DNA of 64,000 bases, taken from Mesorhabditis belari (lineage: Eukaryota > Nematoda > Chromadorea > Rhabditida > Rhabditidae). This document shows positions 54,348 to 64,000 of this stretch, one piece after another. The DNA lies in contig CAUEEP010000754.1 in NCBI GenBank assembly GCA_958450365.1, forward strand, positions 1,086,001-1,150,000, written 5' to 3'. Every line of letters starts with the position of its first letter. Within the stretch, counting starts at the first letter, position 1. The position numbers and the translations under genes were made by a program. The notes under the pieces were generated by a model. The model was not told the origin of the DNA and did not search any database. It was given only the letters and a program-made list of their open reading frames with translations.

Positions 54348-56560
54348 GATTTGCAGGTTCTAGCGAATAAAATACAAGTGTTCTAATGCAATTTTAAGCA
54401 GTAAACAGTAGTTAAACGCAATTTTCATTCAGCTTGCTCAATTTAGCCTTTCCAAAGCACAAAATTGATGCAAATACATGAAAATTTCAAGGCAAACATT
54501 CTAGATGAGCTCATTTTCGCTTAGAATTCTAACTTTTAAGTATTAGAAGCTGATTTCTAATGAAAACAAGGAAATTTCGACTAGTTGGTGCAAAGTTGAG
54601 CTCTAGAAAACCATTTGAAACAATAAATATGCTAAAGTTTGCTAAAAAACATTAGTTTTAACGCCAAAACATTGACTTAAGGCTACTTTACGTCCGTAAA
54701 ACAGATAAATATGAAAGAAACAATGTTGTAAGAGGGGAACAACTGTGAAACATCGAAAGTTGGCTGTTTTTGACAAATTTTAGACGCAAAAATGGATAAA
54801 ACAGACTAACGGGACTTCGGCTATAAGAAAACGATGCTTTTTCGCTTATTTTTCGCCTAAATCGCATATTTCTCTATTAGACGTTGTAAGATAAGCTAAA
54901 AAATAAGCAAAAGAGCGAAAAATACGCATAACAAGCGTCGATAGAGCTTTCAAAGGCAATTTTAACGTTGACAAGTACTAAAACATGTCAAACTCGGCAT
55001 TTTAACGCGCAATAATGCTAACTTTTGCTTTTTTCTAAGAAGAGTCTATAAACTTGAAAGATTAGGTAAAAGAAACGAGGAAAAAGCAAAATCGGAATAC
55101 AAAAAATACGCATAACAAGCGTCGATAGAGCTTTAGAAGGCAATTTTAACGTTGTCAAGTACTAAAACATATCAAACACGGCATTTGAGCTTTGGAAGGC
55201 AATTTTAACACTGACAAGTACTAAAACATATCAAACACGGGATTTTAACGCGCAATAATGCTAACTTTTGCTTTTTATCTAGGAAAAGTCTATAAAATTG
55301 AAAGATTAGGTAATAGAAACGAGCAAAAAGCAAAATCGGAAACATTTTCAAAATTAGACAAAAAATGAAAAAATTTCGCTCTTTCAGTCTTTTATATGCT
55401 TAATTTTAAAATTTGCATTTAAAATTTTCACCAAATATTCAAATTTTCTCAAATTGTCTGAAATTTGTCTGAAATTTCTTATTTTCATTTTATTTAAGTA
55501 ATTTTGGGTTTATTAGAAGAAAAGTTTTAAAATTATAGATTTCAATAGTTATAGATTTCAAAAAAGGCCTTGAATTTCATTAAAAATGTGAATTTATGCT
55601 GAAAAATGTTATAATTATCAAAGAAAATTATCAAAAATCTCAATTTTTCTTTTTTTAATCAGTCTAGAACCGAAAACACGTTTATTTCTTTTGCAATTTG
55701 CTTTCAATTTTGTTTGCATTGAGTAAGCTGGATGTCAGTGCGCATATTGAGGGTAAAAGGAGGGCAAAAGAAGAGCTCCGCCCCCGTCACCCATAGCACC
55801 CACCCACTCCGCCCGCCCCTTCTCATTTCCAATATTCTATCCCCGTACCACTGCAGACAGTCCTCGTGACATCCATAAATCGCTAAACAAATCGAATTTA
55901 CCGCATATTGGTCACCGAGTCACTCAAAGTCTTCGCAAAGTCACTCAATCATTAAAACTGGCTCAAATCAACTCTTTTTACACTCAATTCCTTGTTTCTC
56001 TTTTTCTACTCTCAATTTTTTCACATAATGGCTTTTCAGCAAGCGATGTGAACGTGAAAAATGGTGAGTATTTGAGTAAAAATTGAAATCTTTGACCTAA
56101 ATAAGTTTAAATCAACTGTTTTTGCACTCAATTCCTTGTTTCTCTTTTTCTTTCTCTTTTGTTTTGTTCTCTTGTTTTGTTCTCTTGTTTTGTTCTCTTG
56201 TTTCCTTGTTTCTACTCTCAATTTTCTACGATTTACAACGATTATCAAACAGTTTTTATCAAATTTAATCTAAGCTGTATTTTAGAATTTTAAAATCTTT
56301 CAAAATTTATGAAAAAAGATTAGCTTCAAAGTTAATATCATTTTTTCATTCGCTCATTTGTCAGCATCGGACTAAAGCAAACTCAAAAAAAAAAAACTCG
56401 ATTTGAGTAAACTTATGGGGGAAAAGATGACAAATGACAAACAATTCAGGCAAATGAAATCAGCAAATAATGATCGTTAACTAAATATCTTGATATCAAT
56501 GCTATTCAGCTAATATTGAAGCTAATTTGAAGGCCATGCTGATTTGAAACTTCTAGAATG
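54348..56560. other. AT-rich spacer with a ~185-bp direct duplication, no gene seen
   Basis: Sequence around 54915-55100 (acgcataacaagcgtcgata, ggcaattttaacgttg, caagtactaaaacat) is repeated at 55105-55345. The segment 55720-55900 is locally GC-rich (ctccgcccccgtcaccc). No exon chain was found on either strand. Confidence 0.5.
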
Positions 56561-56561
56561 C

Positions 56562-56650
56562 TGTTAAAGCTGTTGACTGCTGTTGAAAGCGGTTGGCTTC
56601 TGTTGAAAGCTGTTGACTTCTGTTGAAAGCTGTTGGCTTCTGTTGAAAGC
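56562..56650. repeat. 22-bp repeat (tgttgaaagctgttggcttc-type)
   Basis: About four copies, followed at 56735-56790 by aatactgcttcta repeats. Confidence 0.85.
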
Positions 56651-57311
56651 TTTTTTCAAGCTGACACTTGTACATTACAAAATGTCAATGCAGCATTTGA
56701 ATGCGAATTTGATTTCGCTAGCTGTGAGAATTTCAATACTGCTTCAATACTGCTTCTAATACTGCTTCTAATACTGCTTTAATACTGCTTCAATAGAATC
56801 TCAATGTGAATCGAATGCGCTCATAATTACCAAATTCACTTTTCTCGTTTCCAATTTTCGTTGACCAAAGCAACAATCTTTTTCTCAATACATAAAATCT
56901 CTAAAAACTTTTCCCGACCTTGACTTTTTAGTAGGGACGATGAATTCATGGAAAAGGCATTAGAGTAAAGGCATTAAGTAGTCTAGACCGAGCGTGGAAG
57001 AGAAAATTCTCCAATACTCTAAATATTTCCATATATTGCTATATATTGCCATATTTTGACCATTCATCTTCTAGTGAAAATGAAAATGACAAAAATCTTG
57101 TACTGCTTTCAAAGTTGTCTGCATCTCGCGTCCAGTGCAATAATTCTCTGCACAGCATTGTTAAGAAGATGAGATTGTTGTTGTATTGTTGAGATGAGCT
57201 TGTTGAGATGAACAATAATAAGAAAATTCAAATTTAAAGAAATCGTAATAAAGTGGCTAGTTTTTCAGAAAAAGAATCCTCACAGCTTTTGTTATATTTG
57301 TCCCAAAATCG

Positions 57312-57508
57312 CTAACCAAAGCAAAGCAAACCAAACCAAAGCAAACCAAAGCAAAGCAAACCAAAGCAAAGCAAACCAAAGCAAACCAAAGCAAACCAAA
57401 CCAAAGCAAAGCAAACCAAAGCAAAGCAAACCAAAGCAAAGCAAACCAAAGCAAACCAAAGCAAACCAAACCAAACCAAAGCAAACCAAAGCAAAACCAA
57501 AACCAAAC
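57312..57508. repeat. aaaccaaagc repeat (5- and 10-bp period)
   Basis: Alternating caaac and caaag pentamers. Phe/Trp/Leu-rich ORFs on the reverse strand (FALVCF repeats) are artefacts of the 5-bp period. Confidence 0.93.
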
Positions 57509-58680
57509 CATCTTTTTCTCAATGCATCTCAATGCATTCTCTGAAAGCCGTGCTTGATTTAGATCCATTGTCTTGATTCAGCATTGTCTTTTTCAAATCT
57601 CTCTTCAAATGTCAATAGAGTTGCTGCGTCCTTTTCTGTAATATTACTCGATTTGTCGCCTCTCATCTTTCTATGTGCGCTCCATCGAAGCGCAAAACGC
57701 GACAATTATCGGATTTACCGCTTTCCCCAGTAGTCAGAGTGAGCCATCGAGTTGAGGCATTGGGATTTTCTTGTTCTTGTATTAGTAATCGCTTTTTACA
57801 ATAAGAAATTGATCAAATCGGAAAAATTATAAATCCTGGAGGGCATGGAGTAATTTGGAAAAGTTCTCAGTTCTCTAGTTCTCCAGCTGAATGCTTTTGA
57901 TCCACTGGTGTTGTTGCAAGACGTCGGTTTAGTTACTCAACTTTTCAGACATCAGAAAAGCAGAAAAGCTTTGTCAGAAAAGCTTTCAGAATAAGCTGTG
58001 ACATCCAGGATTTACATTTTTCTTAAAATCTCCCTTCAACTCCTATCCAATTTTCAACAAATTCCTCAGAGAACCAACTGGATTACTGTAGTCGTCAAAA
58101 AAAAGTCGCAAAACTGTCTTAATCTCGACTAAGATTAACCGGTGACATCCAGAATCAGCTTTACACTTAAAATTCTCCTCTAGCTATGCTCGCTTCTCAA
58201 TCTATTCGCATATAGATCTTGTTTGTCGGGGGAAGGGTTGAATGAACCCCTTTTCCCCCGATCGCCATTGTGTGTATTGATTTCTTTTCCATATGCCTTT
58301 TTCCATGAATTCATCGCCCCTCGCGCATAATGTTTGTTGAGTATATATGGTGTATCGAATTTCCGCACCCAGCCTTGTCATGTTGTTGTTTGATGTATTT
58401 GATGCAGAGGAAAGTCGAGATCCGATCCGTGCAAAAGTTCAATACACCAAAATTAGCCATAGAATTTGCCAATATGTGAATTAGAGTCTGGTTATTGACT
58501 TCTCTAGAAATTTGGTTCCTTTTCTCTCTAAATTTGATTCCTTTTCTCTATCCAACCAAAATTAGCCATAGAATTTGCCAATATGTGAATTAGAGTCTGG
58601 TTATCGACTTTATCGACTTTCAAAACTTCAAAGAGAGCTTAACTCCAAAGAGAGCTTATCTTCAAAGAAAGCTCAGATTT
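57509..58680. other. Upstream region of the CUB/LDLa gene; first exons not identified
   Basis: A signal-peptide exon should be here or further upstream, but none could be joined in phase to 58686. The phrase ccaaaattagccatagaatt is duplicated at 58447 and 58556 with about 50 bp following. Confidence 0.4.
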
Positions 58681-58685
58681 TTCAG

Positions 58686-61600
58686 CTCCGATAGCTCTGG
58701 TGCTTTGCGAGGAACCGACTGAAGAGCCGACAAATAAAGATGAAAGCGAAAAACTCGACAAAAATGAATCCACCGTATTCCCAGCAGAGACATTAATGGG
58801 TGGCACGGCACCGGAAACGACTTGGAGACGAGAACACGTCACCGTTTTGCCAGATGTCGGTTCAGTTGCTCAACTGCAACTGCTAACGAACTCGTCAAAG
58901 CGTAAGTCGTTCAACAATCCCAATTACCTAGCCCAACTTTTGTACTGACATCCAATTTGCAAGTTGAAACCTCGAAAAATCGAATATCAACTAGATTTTT
59001 GCATTTAAGATGACGAACATTTCCCGACAAAACCAAAATTATTTAAAATTGATAGAAGCTAATTTCTGTGTTTTAAAGTTGTTGTGTGCGCTCCAGATTG
59101 AGCGATTAGCTTTTAAAAATGCTGCTTGACTTTGATGAAACCGGCTAAAACTTTAGTGAATTCGAAACGTCTTCGATGTCAGCTTCGAGTCGACACTTGC
59201 CCGGGTTGTCAATTGCGAATCGACTACAGCTCACCTTTCTCATTTCTTGGTTTTATGCAAATAGGGATGGTAAGTGGGAATCGTTGATGAATGTTGATGA
59301 ATGTTGATGTGAATGTCAAATTTTAGTATTCCTCTTGTGTTTCATCCGAGAATTGTCTTGATATTCGAATCATTGAAGATCGAGCCGATTGGGTGCTCGA
59401 TTCGCCGTACAGGTGTGATCTTTTGATTGTAAAACTTTTGATTTATAAGTTCTGGAAGTCACAAGACTCAAAAATCATCTCAAAGCTATCAAAAAGTCAG
59501 GAAATGAATTGATTTCTATTTTGTGACCCAACCTACCGTAGTCCTTGGTTTGAAATTCGAATTCAAAGCGATCATTGAAGCAAAAAGTGTGTCCTGTATT
59601 CCAAAATAGATAAAAATTTGCGAAATTTACAGTATTCATCAAATTTTGGCCTCACAAAATAACTCGTTTACCTCAACGGGTCCATCGATTCGAATCATTG
59701 CGACAATTATTTATGAAAATGCGACCGATCTCGAAGAGTACATCAATGTGAGTTCCAGAAATGCGAAATCAATTCAAAATCAATTCAAAATCAACTCAAA
59801 TTTCACATTTAGGCTTTGTTTCCGTTGAAAATCTCTGTTTTAAACGCGACCGAGGTAATTCGTGGGTGTTGCTCGATCGAATCAACAATTGGATACATTC
59901 AGAGTCCAAGGTGGAGCGCACGGCAGCGAATCGGCTATTTAAAAATATGAAAATGCAAATTTTTCAAGTATAGCCAAGTGGCTAGTGCGCTTGTCTCCAA
60001 GTCAGACAACGCGGGTTCGAGTCCCGGTGCTGACATTCATTTTGGAAAACTCCAAAAAAGCTTTTACAGATATCCAGCTGCTTATCCCCGGTCTATGGAA
60101 AAGAAATGGATTCTTGAAAATAAGCGTTCTGATGGTTTCATTCGTTTGATCTTCGACGACTTTCAAGTGCATTTCCAAAGCGATTTTCTGGTTTAGAAAA
60201 AATTCGCGCTTTTTATCGTGCCTTCCAGATTGTCGATTCCGATGGAAAAGAGCTCATTTCGACGCGCCGAAACTTTCGTCGACCGCCAGCTATCGTTTCT
60301 GTTGGGCCAAGGTTGGAGATCTCGTTGAGCGCTCGAGATTTCACGCAAATGGTAGCCTGATGTCCAGATTGGTTAAATTTAGAGGAAATTCTTTTTTAGA
60401 TTGGTTTCCGGGCCAGATATGAGTTCGTCGAGAATCGCGAGTGGCCAGATCAACCGTCGGAGAGCAGTGAGTTTAAAATTACACCGTAATCCCTCAATTA
60501 TCGTAATCTTGTCATACCAAATCCTACCGTAATCCAACCGTAGCCCTATCAAAGAAAACAATTGTCTCAATCTACCGTAGCTCTTAGATTGTCTCAATCT
60601 ACCGTAGCCCTTGGATTGTCTCAATCTACCGTAATCCCTCAATATCCCAGACTGCGATGACGTTTTCGACGGCTATGGTGGAATCGTTACTTGGGAAGGA
60701 AAAGAGCCATTGACGGGCTCATTTCTCGATTGTGTTTGGATTATCGGAAGACTGGGAAGAAGACTCTTTGATCGAGTTTATCTCAAGGTACTGTATTTGG
60801 CCGATAAACAAGCCAAGAAGTCAAAAGAACCACAGCTTTGTTCAGGTGGAAGAGTTCGATGTGCCCGGGATGGGTGTTCAGCTAGAGATTCGTGAAGGAC
60901 CGACGTCGATCGGGGAACGAGTATTGCTGTTGAATGGAGCGCAAGCTGGGTGAGAAAAGCGATTTCAATGAAAAACGGAAATGCAGAGATGCTGGATCTC
61001 TCTGGATTCCAGAGGTTGTGACCTGGATCCAGCAATAGGTTGTGACTTGGATCCAGCAATAGATTGTGACCTGGATCCAGCATCCAGATCACAACCAATT
61101 GCTGGAATCCAGAGAGATGATAAAGGCGTAGACTTTTGACCTAAGAAACCTCGGTTGCCTGACTGGACCTGGATCTGGATCTGGATCTGGACCTGAATCT
61201 GGATCTGGACCTAGACCTGGACCTAAAGTGCTGGATTAGGAAATTTGGACGATAGCAGCAGACAAGCTCGGTCAGCTAAATGTCTCAGAGGAAATCTAGA
61301 TCTCAATAGATCACTGATTAGAAACCATTTCAGTGAACAACTCTCTCATCGTCAACCCCGTCACGGCTTCACCTCATCGCTAAGCCAACCGGCTTTCTAC
61401 ATCCGTTTTCGGGGATATTTGATTGAAGCGTGAGTCTTTTTACCAGTCTCAAACATTAAATACTTCATTCTTTTTTGGCCAATGAAACGTTTAGAACTGG
61501 TCTAAACATTGCCTACGCTCAATTCTATCGATGGGCTACAGCGCTATGCCCGGCGCCCGCCGAATGGCATTGTGACAATAGCCGATGCATTAAGGTTGCT

Positions 61601-62685
61601 CAATGCACTCCAGATCGTCGAAACTTCATTTTAGGCCTCTTTACGATGCGATGGGGTTGATCATTGCGGCGATGGGTCGGATGAGGGCTGCGATTTGCAG
61701 GAGACAGCAATTATTGGCAGGTTTGTGAGATTTCTAGGCTAGCTGGAATGCACAGGCTCTGTTACTATCAAAAAACACGACCCGACGACATAGCGCAGTC
61801 GATAGAGCGTTAGTCTCATAGGCGAAGGGTCGAGGGTTCGGATCCGCTTGGAGCCAAATGCTTTGCTTTATGATTCTAGGACACAGACTAGGTGGTGTGT
61901 GCTCCAGATTAGAAGATCCAAGAGTTAAAGCATACTTTAGCTCCGAAGATACGACACATTTGGCGCTGTTCGTTGTCTCAGCCTGTGCATTGTTGATTTT
62001 GTTGCTTTTGGCGACTGGATTCGCGTCAAGAATCTTCAGAAATCGTCTCACTCACCACTCAACACCATCACAAAATATTTCAACAATCAGTTCGGAATCG
62101 GGTGTGTTTTAAAGTACACAGTAAATCTGACTCTGACTACAAACTACAGTAATCCCTAAAAATTTTATCGCCATTAAATAGAGTGACATCCAAGATGGAT
62201 GGTTCTCTCAAATAAATCTCGTTTTCTTTAAAGTCTGTCCCAAAAATCTGTCAAAGTCTTAATCTTAATCTTAATTAAGATTAAGACGCAAATGCTACCG
62301 GTTTAGCTCCATCTTAATCAAAGGAAAGTTAACCAAAATGCAGATAAGCTTGCAAAAAGCTGCCAAAAAGCTGCAAAAAGCTGCAAAAAGCTGCAAAAAG
62401 CAATATTCTCTCATAAACTCTCCCCTTTTGCAGGTCCATCCGATCTCCTGTCCGCTAATGCTACCGGTTTAGCTCCAATGATGACCGTAGTTGGACAGAG
62501 ACGATTTTACGTAGCTCCATTGAACGATTTGACAGTCATCGAAGCACCGCCCACCTATGATGATGCTTTAAAACATCCACAAGTTCACGAAAATTCGTTT
62601 GTCTCACTTAAAAATGCTTTAGGTGAACAGCAGAATAGCGATTCCGAGTACTATTGCCTATACAAATCAAGCTTTTACGGTGGAG
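58686..62685 (+). CDS. CUB-CUB-LDLa single-pass membrane protein (Neto/SOL-2/LEV-10-like), ends uncertain
   Basis: Fourteen phase-consistent exons: 58686-58901, 59157-59269, 59327-59412, 59633-59747, 59813-59854, 60229-60351, 60400-60466, 60651-60787, 60846-60949, 61334-61429, 61495-61594, 61635-61720, 61908-62101, 62434-62685. An acidic N-terminal stretch precedes CUB1 (RCQLRVDTC, QLRIDYSSPF ... IGFRARYEFVENREWP). CUB2 follows (CDDVFDGYGGIVTWEG ... FYIRFRGYLIEA). The LDL-A module has WHCDNSRCIK and LRCDGVDHCGDGSDEGC. A transmembrane helix (ALFVVSACALLILLLLATGF) leads to a tail with a PPxY motif (EAPPTYDDAL). CUB-CUB-LDLa-TM is the Neto/SOL-2 plan, auxiliary subunits of glutamate or acetylcholine receptors; LEV-10 has more CUBs. 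Signal peptide and true C-terminus are not seen. A possible next exon starts at 63977 in phase. Confidence 0.85.
59964..60035 (+). tRNA. tRNA-like sequence in CUB-gene intron, degenerate
   Basis: A box tagccaagtggctagtgcg, B box cgggttcgagtcccg, and a 6-bp anticodon-type stem (ttgtct/agaca-a) with a 7-nt loop ccaagtc. The 3' end tgctgac would need gtcagca at the 5' end; the sequence has tcaagta, four of seven paired. Located between exons 59813-59854 and 60229-60351. Confidence 0.45.
61010..61220. repeat. ggatccagca / ggatctggac repeats in CUB-gene intron
   Basis: Three copies of gtgacctggatccagcaata (61018-61082), bracketed by an inverted ctctctggattcc / ggaatccagagag pair. A ggatctgga hexamer array follows at 61165-61220. 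Confidence 0.82.
61784..61856 (+). tRNA. tRNA-like sequence (Met CAT loop) in CUB-gene intron, degenerate
   Basis: Closely follows elongator tRNA-Met layout: tagcgcagtcgatagagcg (A box), loop ctcatag with anticodon CAT, and gagggttcggatccg (B box). The anticodon stem ttagt/gcgaa has one mismatch, and the acceptor gagcc-side has no partner at the 5' end. It lies between the LDL-A and transmembrane exons. Confidence 0.5.
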
Positions 62686-62697
62686 GTAAACTTTTAA

Positions 62698-62818
62698 GAA
62701 AGATACAATGTCAACTGTCAATATCAACTGTCAACTGTCAATGTCAATCTCAACTGTCAACTGTCAATGTCAAATGTCAATGTCAATCTCAGCTGTCAAT
62801 GTCAAATCTCAATATCAA
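62698..62818. repeat. caactgtcaatgt repeats
   Basis: Irregular tgtcaactgtcaatgtcaat units immediately after the last confirmed CUB-gene donor. The read-through ORF here is repeat-derived. Confidence 0.85.
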
Positions 62819-63285
62819 CTTTTTGGCTTTATGAGATTTCCTTTCTCGAATCAAAGCTTTCTTGAAAATTTCCAAATTGATGAGAGAAAAGCCTTGTCTT
62901 CTAGAAATGGAAAAGTCCATCATCTAGGGATCTAGAACAACGGAATGGATCTAGGGAGTTAAGCTGAACTAGGAATTGCTTTCATTTGCCGTAATCAATC
63001 TCGAGAAGTTGATCTTGCACCAGTACTTTAGCTTTAGCTGTGCACTTTTAGCCTTAGCTGTGCACTTTTAGCTGCATAAAAGCTCAAGATTGTTCACCGA
63101 ACTGCATAAAAGCTCATGGTTGTTCACCGAACATTGCATTTGTTCAAGGAAAAACGTTTTTTTCTCTTCAGAATCTTTCTCAAAAAATAATCGGGCTTAA
63201 TTTCGACAATTTTCAACAAAAACAACTGTTTCAAGTATTGGTAGTCACTCCAGAATGACAGTATTTTTGGATTTGATAAACAAAC

Positions 63286-63935
63286 AACAATTCTCTCTGC
63301 AATTGATAAACAATCAACAATTCTCTCTGCATTTGATGAACAATCAACAATTCTATCTGCAATTGATGAACAAGCAACAATTCTCTCTGCATTTGATGAA
63401 CAATCAACAATTCTATCTGCAATTGATAAACAATCAACAATTCTATTTGCAATTGATAAACAATCAACAATTCTATTTGCAATTGATAAACAATCAACAA
63501 TTCTATTTGCAATTGATGAACAATCAACAATTCTATCTGCAATTGATAAACAATCAACAATTCTATCTGCAATTGATGAACAATCAACAATTCTATCTGC
63601 AATTGATGAACAATCAACAATTCTACCTGCAATTGATAAACAAACAACAATTCTATCTGCAATTGATAAACAATCAACAATTCTATCTGCAATTGATGAA
63701 CAATCAACAATTCTATCTGCAATTGATGAACAATCAACAATTCTATCTGCAATTGATAAACAATCAACAATTCTATCTGCAATTGATGAACAATCAACAA
63801 TTCTATCTGCAATTGATGAACAATCAACAATTCTACCTGCAATTGATAAACAAACAACAATTCTATCTGCAATTGATAAACAATCAACAATTCTATCTAC
63901 ATTTGATAAATAAACAACAATTCTATCTGCAATTT
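63286..63935. repeat. 30-bp minisatellite (aattgataaacaatcaacaa...)
   Basis: About 21 copies of a 30-bp unit, mostly aattgataaacaatcaacaa followed by ttctatctgc, with gataaa/gatgaa and ctatct/ctattt variants. Since 30 is divisible by three, both strands are open for more than 200 codons. No splice or composition evidence makes it a protein. Confidence 0.95.
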
Positions 63936-64000
63936 GAAATATCTGTGCAAGTAAATGATGATTTTATGAATTGTAGGCTTGCTCGGTTGTGAATCATCTA

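Noticed and set aside
57257..57568. Hydrophobic Phe/Trp/Leu ORFs resembling membrane helices
   Set aside because: Translation of the aaaccaaagc pentamer repeat; not a membrane protein.
63255..63992. 245-residue ORF (and 219-residue ORF on the other strand)
   Set aside because: Both read only a 30-bp minisatellite. A period divisible by three keeps all frames lacking a stop open on both strands.
1..64000. CRISPR arrays, rRNA genes, bacterial operons, integrated viruses
   Set aside because: Direct repeats lack unique spacers. No rRNA-like conserved core was noticed. Genes are intron-rich and eukaryotic. No viral structural or polymerase motifs were seen.

Overview
The window is eukaryotic, almost certainly from a free-living or parasitic rhabditid nematode. 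The evidence is small exons, many 38-60 bp introns ending in TTTTCAG or TTTAG, and start codons a few bases downstream of unpaired acceptor sites, as expected for spliced-leader trans-splicing. The gene repertoire also fits: an AVR-14-like glutamate-gated chloride channel, a ZP-domain cuticlin, a saposin-type secreted protein, a CGH-1/DDX6 helicase, a TRIM-NHL-type protein and a CUB-CUB-LDLa membrane protein. No genus can be named from this sequence alone. The window is AT-rich and unusually full of tandem repeats and short palindromic DNA elements.

Layout. 0.6-4.3 kb (-): GluCl channel gene, all but its C-terminus, with introns packed with 10- and 20-bp tandem repeats. 4.4-10.7 kb: no convincing gene; repeats of 10-51 bp, a dispersed ~125-bp unit and a ~143-bp satellite. 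10.7-19.7 kb (+): B-box/NHL protein whose introns hold more of the 143-bp satellite. 19.7-22.9 kb: palindromic elements and a frameshifted minus-strand DNA-binding ORF. 22.9-25.4 kb (+): a small orphan gene overlapping a partial tandem duplication whose first copy is broken by a poly-C run. 26.7-29.8 kb (-): complete ZP-domain cuticlin-like gene, then 30.5-31.3 kb an inverted, scrambled copy of one of its exons and several introns. 31.6-35.6 kb (+): saposin-domain secreted protein. 37.2-38.8 kb (+): cgh-1. 39.6-40.7 kb (+): small zinc-finger candidate. 42.4-44.3 kb: cluster of foldback elements. 44.7-45.9 kb (+): two-exon unknown. 47.4-50.9 kb (-): unassigned coding exons, some resembling a CBS domain. 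51.1-53.8 kb (-): complete eight-exon orphan of 265 residues. 53.8-58.7 kb: large foldback element, AT-rich spacer and tandem repeats. 58.7-62.7 kb (+): Neto/SOL-2/LEV-10-type CUB-CUB-LDLa transmembrane protein. 63.3-63.9 kb: 30-bp minisatellite.

How the genes relate: they look like independent loci, not a pathway. GluCl and the CUB/LDLa protein both belong to neuromuscular signalling. The ZP protein belongs to cuticle or apical matrix, and CGH-1 to germline and P-body mRNA control. Exons were assembled by hand by requiring splice-site dinucleotides and matching phase at each join. Where phase did not match, the entry says so. The most unusual features are in the repeat layer: seven tRNA-like sequences mostly within introns, a dispersed motif that supplies splice acceptors in at least two introns, a mosaic inverted gene copy, and several families of miniature palindromic elements.
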